Part shown: in pieces, positions 34,958 to 45,348 of the stretch
Layout of the letters: every line of letters starts with the position of its first letter
Position numbering within the stretch: the stretch's first letter is position 1
NCBI GenBank assembly: GCA_015501595.1
Contig: JADNRX010000016.1
Coordinates: forward strand, 62,001-126,000
Reading direction: 5' to 3'
DNA: 64,000 bases
From: Hymenopellis radicata
Taxonomy: Eukaryota > Basidiomycota > Agaricomycetes > Agaricales > Physalacriaceae
Position numbers and translations under genes: made by a program
Notes under the pieces: model-generated
The model's input: the letters and a program-made list of their open reading frames with translations, nothing else
The model's database searches: none
Told to the model about the DNA's origin: nothing

Positions 34958-35618
34958 ATCCTCGTTCAACCTCTTTCCACTGCACTCCTGCTCGGCTGCC
35001 AATATGGGATCCCAATCTGCCTAGAATCCTCTATCTGGTGCTTGTTTTTGTGTTCCTGCGGATGTGCCAACCTAAGCCCTCAGGCGAGGCAGCTGCTGCC
35101 TGCATACCTGGAACGAGTGTGTGAGGACATCAAGTCGCCGGATTGGCCTCTGCGTCCCTGCCTCCAGCAAGGCATTGGTCAGACTACGGTCAGGATGGCG
35201 TGGCGCACGCATCCTGACCACTAACGTATGTTCTCCTTGCCACATCATCATGGTTACTGTCCTCACTCGTTCATGTCCTATTCACATTCAGCTTGGCCGG
35301 CACCCCGCACACTCCTCACTCGCAATTTCCTCATCCACGCCACCTATCATTGCACCCATGGCTCATGCACGTTGTGTAGCCCCTGCGCAGTTGCTCGGGG
35401 GCCGCCAACGGGCATGAATAATGCTGCCAGTAATTTTGGAGCGACTCGTTAGTCGCTCGCAGGTCAACGACCTAAGCGAGAACCGATTCATGACCCACTA
35501 TGACTCTCTACATCTCGAATGTTCAAAGCAGATATATGTAGTATTAAGGACAGGCAGAGTAAACTATGAAGGAGGGTAGGTAATGAATGGGGACAATCAT
35601 ACATACGAACGGTATGTA
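34958..35618. other. Element interior without a clear gene
   Basis: No supported coding frame. It contains inverted short repeats (gactcgttagtc and aggtcaacgacct) near 35440-35475 of unknown meaning. Confidence 0.35.
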
Positions 35619-36724
35619 CTACATGACGGGGAGGAGAAGCTTATCTGCCACAGCTGCAATTATTCTAGTATGGAATACATCAGCCCGGTCAGTCAGCTCC
35701 TTAATAAGAGCATCCCGGCAGCGAGGATCCATCCGTTTGAACTTAAAGTCGCGCAGTGCAGGGCCTAGATCAAGCTGGATGGAGAACGACGACCTGTCGG
35801 TAATCGAGGCCCCTAGTTTGGAGGCGACCTGCCTCCACTGCGAGGCTATCCCAGCGATGCACACGCTGTGCTGGTCACACCTGCTGTGGCTCCAATCGGA
35901 GGCATCGGCTGAGCCTACAAGCATGCGCGGCGGAGTCGAAATGAGCTCCCGGGTCGTAGTGGCCATGAGTTGGCGGCCGTTCGCAATTGTCCAGAGGTGC
36001 TTCGCGAGAGCATCTACCGAGCGATTAATACAGACAGTAGACAGAACAAAACTTGCTACATACCAGCTTCGGCTGGGCTTGGGTCACGCATATTCGCCCC
36101 CGAGAGGAACAGATAGTCGAGGGATGTCTCAACCCATTTCCTCTCGTTATGCTGGATACCAAGAGCAAGCTTCTCGTATGGCTCCATGTGTACATCGGTG
36201 TCGATGCGTCGCTTCGCAAAAGCTATGCCTTCCGGAAACTGGTAGAGAGAGGCCAACCGAAGAAGGCCAAGGTAATACTCGCCGGGAGTCTTCGTAAAAG
36301 TCCAATACTGCTCGCTAGCAGATGGTATGAGTGATGGTCAGGATGCCTGAAGCAATGAGACATACACATTGTATAAAAAGTAACAAAGCGAGCTGAAGTC
36401 ACTGGCTGGGACAGTGAGGAAAACAGGGTTGTCGGGGGTGCCTTCCTTCCTTGCATCGCCAGATGGCATAGCGAACATATGCTGCCACACCTCCATACGC
36501 GACGTCAGGGTTCCTCGATAGATATTGAATAGGACATCCTGGCACTAAAATCAATGCATCCAGGAAACTGGAAGAAAGCGGGAAAAAAGGCTTACCTGGA
36601 TGGCTATGTTGCCGTCCTCGAAGTAGAAGAGCTCATGGGGCCTGGGCGAAGGACGAATAACCTCCCCGGAAGAGGCTGCTGGGACTGCGGTTACGGCTTC
36701 AGGAAGGGTGGCAGGAGGAGACAT
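35619..36724 (-). CDS. BTB/POZ-domain protein carried by the transposon
   Basis: Starts MSPPATLPEAVTAVPAASSG. After an intron-interrupted FYFEDGNIAIQ it reads DVLFNIYRGTLTSRMEVWQH, FAMPSGDARKEGTPDNPVFL and FSSLCYFLYN, the BTB fold as seen in large Agaricomycete families. The second half has LGLLRLASLYQFPEG, KRRIDTDVHMEPYEKLALG and KWVETSLDYLFLSGANMRD. It continues through two further introns to a stop at 35619 (AVADKLLLPVM). About 330 residues; no frame break seen. BTB proteins usually mediate oligomerisation or Cullin-3 recruitment. This looks like host-derived cargo, and whether it serves the element is unknown. Confidence 0.75.
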
Positions 36725-37145
36725 TGCCTGGAGAGAATGAAGGAATGAAGACGGAAACTTGGGGGAGATAGGTAAAAAAAATAATAGTGGTAGTCATCGG
36801 TCGTCCTTGAATGAAGGCACGATGCGCAGTCTGCATCGTGTCTACATGCCAAGAACATGCCAAGCTGTGACAACAATGAGGCAAAGGCCTCGGCCTAGGG
36901 AAAGACATGTGGCTTAGTGGTCTAATGTGCTATCTGACTGTGTATAACGTTGATGCGCGATTCCATTAGGCTGCGGTTCAAACCACATAGGTAACCTCTC
37001 TTACTCTACACTGCATTCATTCTCATTGCCCAGCTTTTCTGCGGGTTTTGATTCGTTTCAATCTATTTTTAGATTTATGACTCTTAAAACTCGTTTTTGT
37101 GACTGAAATGCTGGCCTTGTATCGCCATGCCAAGTCTTTATGGGT

Positions 37146-37154
37146 TGTATATAA
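37146..37154 (+). promoter_or_regulatory. TATA box of the element's plus-strand gene
   Basis: Tatataaag lies about 90 bp before the ATG at 37240, within a T-rich leader. Confidence 0.55.
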
Positions 37155-37239
37155 AGTATGTCTGTGCTTCCTGACTCGTCTATCTTTTTCTTTCGTTCTA
37201 CATCCTTCCTGCCAGAGCATACCGACACTCTTTTAATCT

Positions 37240-38970
37240 ATGGCTCCGAGTCGTCCCACTGCAGTTCATTCTTCTCTCTCTCCATCATCCCCCTTACCAG
37301 TGCCTTACAATCCTCGCCGACCATGTACTGTCGTCGCACGTCCTCCGAAAGGAAAGCCCATTGTATGTGCCTGCACCGACTTTACCAGGGCTGAGGGTGA
37401 CGATGACGAGCTCTGTGTCTGTGGCGACGATGGCTACGATCACCCACCTCTTCCAGATGACGACGATAACGATGAGGACGACACCGAGCCCATCGTTGAG
37501 CCTCCTCCTGTTGCTAGTTCATCGAGTAGGGTATTTTCTCCCCAAAAGTCGTCGTCGTCATCTCGTCCATCTCTTCAATCGGGCCGAGGAGCTGCTTTCT
37601 CTGTTGATCGCTACCTTAAGGCCAATCTTACTCCTTCTGCCCATGCTCGGACTGCTGCTGCTGATGGGGAGGCCAACCGAACTCTCTATTCAGGCATGAA
37701 CCTTCGGAAGAAGCAGCCACCTGCTGCTAGTACTCAGTGGGTTTCTTCTAGCTTTTTTTTACTACCTGTTACTAATATAGATCTGCTCGTAGTAAAGGGA
37801 AGGAACGAGCTGGGAGCCAGGTCGTTAAAGCATCGACCAAAGGGAAGCAGACTACTGCGAAGACCACCTGTGTGCAGGCGATTATCTTGAATATAACAGG
37901 CCTGGTTACAGACGAAGTAAGCATCTATATATTCTCTTATGTCGCTATCATCCTCATGCTGCTTCATAGGAAACTGGGACTGATAACATTCGGTCGCCAG
38001 TAGGCATCTCTATTGCCACCCAATCTATCTATCCTCGCCTTGGCCTTATGGTCTCCAATGATGTTGTTGGTATCCCAGTCGATGTCAGTCTTAATCACGA
38101 TAAGACTACACTTTGGCTCGTTAGCACCATCTTTCCAGTTCTCGCATGGCTTTATCAGCAGGATACTATTGATCCCAACTCGGCACCTTGGGGTGCTGGG
38201 GTTCTCCTGAACCGAGCTCTACAGGATGCGACGATCGACTTTCCGACTGCCAGCGATTTATACAAATTAAGAACATGCCCGACCAAGGGCTGGCAGCATC
38301 AGCACATCTACATCGGCAGGTGTTTTCCTATATTGTTGCTCCTCTATATTGATTGTACTTCAGTGGCTCGTATCACGATTCCTCGTTCAGCTGTTTATCG
38401 GTTCGCACCTGTTGGTCTCCAGCTTCTCTTTCTCAAGAACTGGGCAACTCTTAAGAGTCGTGACCGATGGACTCACGAGGATGGTATGCTAGCTTCATCC
38501 TACATAGGTGCATGTCTGATCTGTTTCATTCTAGACCTGGCAGACTCGGAGGAACCGACACCAGCCATATCGGTAGGTAAGGAACTAGTCAAGTCTGTTC
38601 GCAAGCGAGCACTATCACATACAGGTATGCTTGCTACATTCATAGTCATTGTATTGATCCCTGATTATCTCTGGATAGCTGATGAGCAGCCTCGTCGCAA
38701 ATCTGCTCGGCTTCAGCCTCCAGCTCAGGTTTCTACTGCAGAGGAAGGTATGTCTCCCTGTCTTTCTTTTGTTCTGCTTTCCCTTATAAAGTCGCAATAG
38801 TTATCGACATTGATGCTGAAGGTGACGAGCCTGCCGACTCGGCCTCTGAAAGCGACAACAGTGATGTTGCCGAGATCTCACAGTGTCTTGTTGCACCATC
38901 ATCGCCAGTCCTAGCTGGGAACGACGTCGGTCCCGATGTCTGGGCCAAGGATCGCACTTTTTTCATCTAG
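37240..38970 (+). CDS. Transposon-borne acidic protein of unknown function
   Basis: From MAPSRPTAVHSSLSPSSP. The first exon is Ser/Pro-rich with a cysteine pair region (VCACTDF, ELCVCGDDGY) and a long acidic run (PDDDDNDEDDTEP). Later exons carry RYLKANLTPSAHARTA, a basic stretch (SKGKERAG) and a folded-looking core: PVGISIATQSIYPRLGLMVS, TIFPVLAWLYQQDTIDPNS and RFAPVGLQLLFLKNWA. The end is acidic again (DIDAEGDEPADSASESD) and finishes VWAKDRTFFI. At least five exons. No family is recognised. Opposite orientation to the other three genes of the element. A structural or DNA-associated accessory role is only a guess. Confidence 0.6.
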
Positions 38971-39140
38971 GAAGTCACTCGTTCTATATATTCATTCGTT
39001 ACATTCTATCTAATCGCATCTACTTACATCTGATACTGTACATATCCTCATCCTTCTTTCAGTTTCACCTAGGGTAATTTGAGATAGGTACTAGTGCTGA
39101 ATGAATGTTTCGCTGCTCGCATTATATAAAAAGTGTGGTT

Positions 39141-41408
39141 CTAATCGTCCTCTAAACGAAGAAGCATACGATTCATAGTATCAAGAGCCTGTACCCATAG
39201 TTCAGCCCGTGGTCTCCATATAAGGTCGGGCAGTTCAACACGAAGCTGCTGAGTTGCCTTCCGGCCTGTGCGAAGAAGTTCAAAAGGAAGATATGCACCA
39301 TTCTCCCACTCTTCCCTCCGAATACCATAATTCGCGGGGATGGTTCCATGGGCGATAACCTGATCTAGTGCTCCGATATAGATCTCCTCCAGTTCAGGTT
39401 TAGTGAAGGGGCTGAAGAAACGAGGAACTCGTACAGCCGGAGCATTGAAGCGAGTATCGTACTCGGTTGCGATATCCTCCCACACATTATCGTCCTCTGG
39501 TTCGTCTACCTGCATCGCGTCGCTGTCACTGCTAGTATCCATAGCTCTATCCGCATCCACAGTATCGTCTTCAGCAAATACATCGTCCTCTTCATCCTTC
39601 ATCTGGCCTGCACCAGTATGGCCACTACGGCGCAGTTTGATGCTGCCGTGAGTGCCATAGTACTCCCGAATGTCATCAACATCAGCACCCGCACAATCAT
39701 CATCAACATAGATACCATGAACATGCATTCCATCCATAAACATCTCCTACATTATATGATTAGACATCAGCGAATGTGGATTGCCTAGTACTTACATCGG
39801 GAGATTTGTCATGTCCTTCACGGGAAATGGGATGTGCATTCCATTCAGCTCTGAACTTGTCGCAGTCCTCGTTGATTCGTTCAAGAAAGAGAACATGGAG
39901 GAGCCATAGATGATGGGGGTTCGATCGCTCAAGTCCGTGAAGCCCTTCAAGACGGAAGAAAAATGCACGCCAGGAGCGTGCAAATTGGCGGCCGACTTCT
40001 ACCCACATGCGTTCAATCCGAGTATTATGTGTCGATCTAAAACACTACGTTAGAATAGTTATAGAGAGTAGAGAGAGTGTTCTTACGAGCCCCAGATAAA
40101 CGATGCACGATTTAGACCACGCCGCGCAATAATATATACTGTACACTTTAATTCAATTCGTCGTCACGTCACAGAGATCCGAAATCGACGAAAATCAAAG
40201 ATCACACGAAAAAAAAAAGTCTCGCCCCCCACCCCCCGCAGCTCCGCGCGCGCAATACATATATGTAATTCGACGAAACATAATTTCGTCGACCGTCACA
40301 GTCACATGCCGACGAATTAATGAAATCTACAGTAATGCAACAGCTTTATTCTCTTTTCCGCGATCCGCACGAACACGTGAGGGAACACCATATTGTTGAA
40401 CGGCAGTATGAAAGACCTCAAGTACAGTAGAGGCTCGATTGTTTGTACTCGCACGCAATCCAGTCATCTAAATTCAAATGAGAATGTAGATGATACTGCG
40501 AAAGTTGAAGCAGCTTACTGTACGTGAAAACCCATCAGCCATGCCATGGATTACTACTCCCCAGAGAATAAGCTTATGGTGGCCATCGATATGCCATAGA
40601 GAGTTAGGCCGCTTGACTGTGTAGTTTCGTCGAGGGATAGGTTTGTTATGGTGGGTACGTAGCCGCTGACCAAGACCATCAACACGCTGCACGGACTTGA
40701 TGATGCGCTCACGCTGCACACGGAGATTGTGAAAGCTACGCAAATGGCCGACCAGATAGCGTATTCCAGAGTGCGGATTATCACGGCGATACGACCGTAT
40801 GATGTTATCCAAGTCGTCGTCAGAAATTTCAGAAAACTTGAAGTCGAGGTCGTTCTCCCGTAGTCGACGCCGAACAGTATCGTAGCTAACTCCCAGGTCT
40901 TTGGCTGTACCCCGTCGACGCATACGCACACCCGGTCGATTCTTTTGTGCCAAATATTCACGATTAATCTCCTTGCGTGGGCGTCCACGCTTCCCTGTGC
41001 GTACAATAGTCACAGGGTCAGGATATCGAACATTCGACTCCTCTCTATATAAGTGTTACATTGCAGGTAAGACATTTGGAACAATGGATACCTTTCTGTC
41101 GCTTGTTCCAGTACGTCATCCAGGTCATTGAGCAACGAGACCATTGCCACAGTCGTCTCTTCAACCCACGACATCGGCATATGCTCTTCAGAAGCATAAT
41201 CTTCCATGGCAGTGAGTATCGGGAGACAGTCGTAAGCAATCTGTTCGGCGAGGAGCTGGATCCGACGAGGATCTGCTTCCTGAGCAAGTATGGCATAGCC
41301 TTTATCAAAGCTAGCTTTCAGGATCGCAAAGGCACCGTATACATTAGTCGACCATGTCTGCTCCGGATAGTCGCTGGAGGTTGGAAATGCAGGAAGGGGA
41401 GGAATCAT
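39141..41408 (-). pseudogene. rve/DDE integrase-type transposase, interrupted by a MITE
   Basis: Catalyses cut and strand transfer of the element. The start MIPPLPAFPTSSD (41408) is the first ATG in frame; a 5' intron (donor ggtatcc, acceptor tatatag) joins to GKRGRPRKEI. A helix-turn-helix follows (GTAKDLGVSYDTVRRRL). The catalytic core shows the first Asp in LWHIDGHHKL, the second in VRADRGKEN and Glu in HNTRIERMW, spaced about 34 after the second Asp. The C-terminal part is acidic (EDDVFAEDDTVDADRAMD) and ends LLRLEDD. Between the second Asp and the Glu, 194 bp (40139-40332) are inserted at a TA and bring a stop. Without it the frame is continuous, so the gene was intact until that insertion. 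Confidence 0.85.
40139..40332. mobile_element. 194 bp TA-flanked MITE (Tc1/mariner-like)
   Basis: The ends are ctgtacactttaattcaatt at 40139 and ttaatgaaatctacag ending at 40332, imperfect inverted repeats of about 25 bp that converge on attcgtcg/cgacgaat. TA dinucleotides flank both ends (40137-40138, 40333-40334). Internally it has A- and C-runs and tcgacgaaa blocks and no coding capacity. Removal with one TA restores the transposase frame. The TA target suggests cross-mobilisation by a Tc1/mariner transposase. Confidence 0.85.
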
Positions 41409-41499
41409 CGATGATGATGGTGAGAGGAGAGTCGCGGAAACTTGTAATATCACATGAACACATATTGGTCAAACTCGGTCCGGTAAATCGTGTGAAAAA

Positions 41500-43318
41500 C
41501 TACATAGAATGATGGTGCTCGTCGACAGGTATTCCGTACTGTACTCCATCACCATGCTTTACAAATTCCAAGTAGCCTTCGCGAACACGGCGTGTAAAAG
41601 GTATAAGCAAACCATGATTTATCGAGCCATGTGATTCTGTCGTTCCATGAAGAGCATCCGGCTTGAAGACACTAAGTGTCGCAGCTGCAGGACGAACGAC
41701 AACCTTGAGTTCCATATCAACGAAACTAGACCCTTCGTCGTCGGGAAGGTCAAAGTCGTCGGGAACAAAACGAGCCACTGTCCAACCGAACGACCAGTCC
41801 AACCATGTAGCATCAGTATGAGACCATCTAGTGCACAGTTAGCATTGCAAAGGAGACATGATATGCGGGACTTGCGCAACATATCCAGCCGTTGCGATTC
41901 CCTCTGGTGGTGCACGAGAGGCAGTTGAAAAATCGAAGATCGTGTCATCTAATTCAATCCGGTAACCAGACCCTGGTCTAGTCAGACAATGTGTGAATAT
42001 ATAATCGAACAGACTATACCTAGAGGGACATGTGAAGTCGCCATTGGAGGATATTCACCTTCCAGTGTTGCTCGCAACGGTTCAGTGATGTCGAGGGGAA
42101 CATAAGCAAGGATGAGTGCCCATAGAACACTCAGGGCTCCGATGAGCGAGTGATCCTGCCTAGTCTTTTCGTCGTCAGTAAGCTTCTTCGTGAATGAAGT
42201 TGCATATCCAAGAATGCGGGCACATTGAGGAGCCCACACCGGTCGCTTCTTTTTACCTGCTGTACGAGACGAGCGAGGAACCGTACGGGCACCCATGTTC
42301 CACCCGATCTGTACCATGGTGCCATCATGATTCGGCTGTATCACAGACATCAGTGCAGAAAAGAAATTCAGGTATAGATAACCATACACGAACATCTTTA
42401 CGATGTGCACAAGCCTCGAGGATAGTACTCGTCATCGCTTCCAGCGTGGATGTGCCACAAGGAGTGTCGACGGGAACCTTGCGAATGACGACGAGCTCGA
42501 GAGGATACTCTACAAATTAACGATTCAGGATTGTACTCAGAAATGCCAGAAACGACAGACCTCCGCGATCATTGGGAGGCGAGACAAAGATCGCCGAGAC
42601 ATCTGTATGAACAATGTAGAAGCCATGTTCCTCGTCACACACATATGCCTGAAGGTCGGTGTCATCGTCCTGCGCCTCGACAAGCGGATGGTATCGCTTA
42701 AAGCCATAAACTGACGCGTCAACACGTTCGCGTACGATGAGAGTGATTCCGAGCTCCTGCTGTAGATAGTTCTGAGCACCCTGGAAGCTACCGTGCCTTT
42801 GTATAAGGTCGCTAATCGAGAACGGCTTGCGTCTAATGCCAAGAGCATCAATCTATTACAAGGATTAGATACCATTCGACGAATAGGTCAACATACACAC
42901 CGCTTTCCGCTTTTCCTGATGAGTCGCCCGACGATTCCTGTCCTCCCGTAGCACGTCTCTAAGGTCTTTAAAGATCGAGCGAATATCGCTACCGGGATCT
43001 GCTAGACGCAGACCGACATCTACAAAAGCCGACCACTGTCAGATTAGGAATTAAATTGATGTCTTCCAGGAAAGGAGGTGATTTACGTTGCGTGACTTGT
43101 CAAAGTGGAGATATGTGGGGGCTGCTTCGAGGATACGCTCTTGCAGCTGAGGATCAGGCTTCTGGAGGTAGTGAGCGAGGTCTTGATGCAGAGCAGGGGA
43201 TTGAATAAAGGATCGAACTAAACAGTGAGTCAAGAAGAGATGCAGAAAAGTCAAAAGGCAGAGGTTTACAGGCAGATTTGGATTGCTTACTGGCAGATGA
43301 GCGGGAGGCCCGGGCCAT
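41500..43318 (-). CDS. Putative TET/JBP-like 2-oxoglutarate/Fe(II) oxygenase, transposon-borne
   Basis: Starts MARASRSSAIRSFIQSP just inside the right TIR, with the first intron donor gtaagca. Joined exons read LAHYLQKPDPQLQERIL, VDVGLRLADPGSDIRSIFKD, ALGIRRKPFSISDLIQRHGS, ELVVIRKVPVDTPCGTSTLE, TMVQIGWNMGARTVPRS and RAPPEGIATAGYVA. The catalytic part shows HTDATWLDWSFGW (H-x-D), SVFKPDALHGTT (second His) and FTRRVREGY (Arg for 2-oxoglutarate), the H-x-D...H...R set of Fe(II) dioxygenases. The GxFVD-like step GSSFVDMELKVVV precedes the second His. An intron just before HTD uses a GC donor (gcaagt). TET/JBP enzymes oxidise 5-methylpyrimidines, and fungal TET/JBP expansions are known to travel with DNA transposons (KDZ type). 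Substrate and family placement here are inference. Confidence 0.55.
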
Positions 43319-43361
43319 GCAAGTGGAACAATGCAAAGAGGCCGGCGAGGCTGCATCGTGG

Positions 43362-43879
43362 TGTACGCGCGTCGCTGACCCGGGTCTGGTCATGTGATGA
43401 ATCGGTCCGGGTACCGAATCCGATTTGCGGACAAGCTGGACTTTAATGTTTCGATAGCGCATAGACTCGTTGTTTCGATAGTGCCTAGACTCAGTGTTGC
43501 GATATTATATCTCCCACTTTCTCGAAATCGTCGGGCCCGACTTTCGAAACATTGCCGGTTGTCACTCGTCACATTTGCGGAGCTTGACTCACTTGCGACG
43601 AGTATCATCAAGAGTTTCGAACGTCTTGCACTGTTGCGACGCGTGCTGTGGCTGCGACGGGCTCAGTATGCTTTTTCGAAGATCCTCCTCAAGTTGCGAA
43701 AATCCTCCTCAAGTGTCGAAAATCCTCATCAAGTGTTGCGAATGTCAGCCTGACTTTCGAAAGCTGGACTTTGACTTGCGAAGGCTTCAATCAATGTTGC
43801 GAGTGCGTAAATTCGTATTGCGACTACTAAAAACAGGTGTTGCGACGTTATTTATTTTTGCTTCGTTTGGAACAGCATA
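43362..43879 (-). repeat. Right terminal inverted repeat
   Basis: Inverted match to 34464-34957 with small indels and point changes, carrying the same tcgcaa/tcgaaa motif array. The divergence shows the insertion is not brand new. Confidence 0.88.
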
Positions 43880-44765
43880 GAGGACAAACAGTAACTGTCG
43901 TGTCTCGCCGCGCCAAAAACGTAGATGATAGAAGGAGGAGACTGCCGGGACGTCGTGTGTGCAACAGATTAGAGTCAGCGGAGCGTCGGTCCTAACCCGA
44001 CAGCTGCGTCGGAGAGGGTATGGACGCGTCAGCTTGGGTACTGAAGGTCAAACGCGACTCGGTTTGAATATTTTTCGAGCTTGCCCGCAGTGATGGCACC
44101 GTTAGCAAAGCCGAGAGAGTTATAAGGGAAGTTTGCACCAATCGCGTCTGTGACAGTTGCCACCTTCGACGAGAACCAGTCACTGAATCGCAAGATAGGG
44201 TGAGTGAGAACCAGGTGAGAACAGATTTCTTGAAGTTGCATGAATGATGATGGTCAGGAGCCAAAATTTGGCTCGGCCCGGGGTCCGCACTGCTCTTCCT
44301 TCCCTCGACTAAGTATGGTAACCTAGTACCAATTATTCAAGAGACCATCTAAACTTGCAGTAAAAGTACCATGGCCCACGGCTCTTCACTGTGCGCCTCC
44401 CGTCATCTTCGGTAATCGAGTTGGAGGAGGAGGAGGAACTCTCGAGAGTCGGCATCCCTTGGTCAGGACAAGGAAAGCCGCCGTGTCATGCGCCTCTCGA
44501 GCACGCCCAGCCGAAATATGTATCGAAGCAATAACGATTACATGGGGCCATTTCAGTTTGAGGGGTTCAAAGCCTTAGGTGTGTACCGGGACTGGACTTC
44601 CAAGTTAGCGTCGCGTTCATCGATTACCAAAAGGAAAATTACCGTGACGAAAACGCGGGACAAGGAGTAGCAGGCCGTATAACAGAGCGAAATCAAACAC
44701 GCGAACTTCGCCCACACCTCAATTGGTTCGGTTATAATCATGACAGGATTCAACATACTATGTGA
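43880..44765 (+). repeat. Dispersed repeat B, right part of the interrupted copy
   Basis: Begins with the second gaggac and then matches 11304-12095 (gtaactgtc, gtcctaacccgacagc, gccatttcagtttgagggg, gactggacttc). One block at about 44310-44440 has no close match in the other copy. Confidence 0.8.
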
Positions 44766-45317
44766 TGTGCATCGCACTAATTCCGCAGGATCTGGACCTG
44801 CTATCGCGTTTCAACTTCCAATGCATTATCAGTAAGCGTCAATCTCATGGGCCAACTTATCTGCGATCGGACCCATAGCCTTGCCACTTCGATGGGTGTT
44901 CTCTATCTATCCAGTGCACCCCGTCGCTGAGCTGTGCTGTAGCGCTACTCTAGACTCGATGCCAGTCGCTTCACCAAGCCGATCAGATCGTTGGCTGAGC
45001 GGCTGCTACTCGAGAATCGAAACGGGGTCGGGCACAGCTGTGTATGTCGAGCGCTCCCTCCCAAACTAGTCATCCGCCGCGGCAAAAAAGAGTCTGAGAC
45101 TCGCTAATCTCTGTGAAGCTGACAGTGGACTGCAAACACACCCCGATCCAAAAATAACACAACGATAACCTATAAAGACGCGTCGAACCCTCCCTTCTGA
45201 CCTCAGCATCCCAGTTTGCTTCTCTCACATTTTCATCCTTTGCTCAAACCCAGTTAAACTTTATTCTCTCCATCCCATTTTTTTCAAGGTACTACTCCGT
45301 CGCTCTCCCCATCAATT
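44765..45317 (+). repeat. Inverted repeat C, right copy: active promoter of left chitin synthase
   Basis: The inverted copy is at 33452-33960. It holds a TATA-like cctataaaga near 45170 and a pyrimidine-rich leader before the ATG at 45349. The homology stops just before the coding region. Confidence 0.8.
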
Positions 45318-45348
45318 TGTCCAGCTAATTGACCTACACGTTGTTTAG

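Larger units (their letters stand above)
34464..43879. mobile_element. 9.4 kb DNA transposon with long TIRs and rve/DDE transposase
   Basis: The ends are tatgctgttcc at 34464 and ggaacagcata ending at 43879. The 6-bp duplication gaggac lies immediately outside (34458-34463 and 43880-43885). The uninterrupted copy of the host repeat at 11298-11303 has gaggac once, which confirms ends and duplication. The TIRs are about 494 and 518 bp. Inside are a BTB gene (-), an acidic unknown gene (+), the transposase (-) and a 2OG/Fe(II) oxygenase-like gene (-). A 6-bp duplication plus an rve-type transposase would suit the IS3EU superfamily; Maverick/Polinton elements also make 6-bp duplications, but no polymerase, ATPase or protease is present here. 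Superfamily placement is inference. Confidence 0.92.

Noticed and set aside
36903..36992. tRNA-like sequence with A-box (tggcttagtgg) and B-box (ggttcaaacc)
   Set aside because: The T stem and acceptor do not pair and the D stem is weak. At most it is a tRNA-derived remnant such as a SINE head.
34464..43879. Maverick/Polinton interpretation of the transposon (6-bp duplication, long TIRs, integrase)
   Set aside because: No protein-primed DNA polymerase B, packaging ATPase, protease or capsid gene is present and the element is only 9.4 kb.
34464..43879. LTR retrotransposon interpretation
   Set aside because: The terminal repeats are inverted, not direct, and there is no reverse transcriptase, RNase H or primer-binding site.
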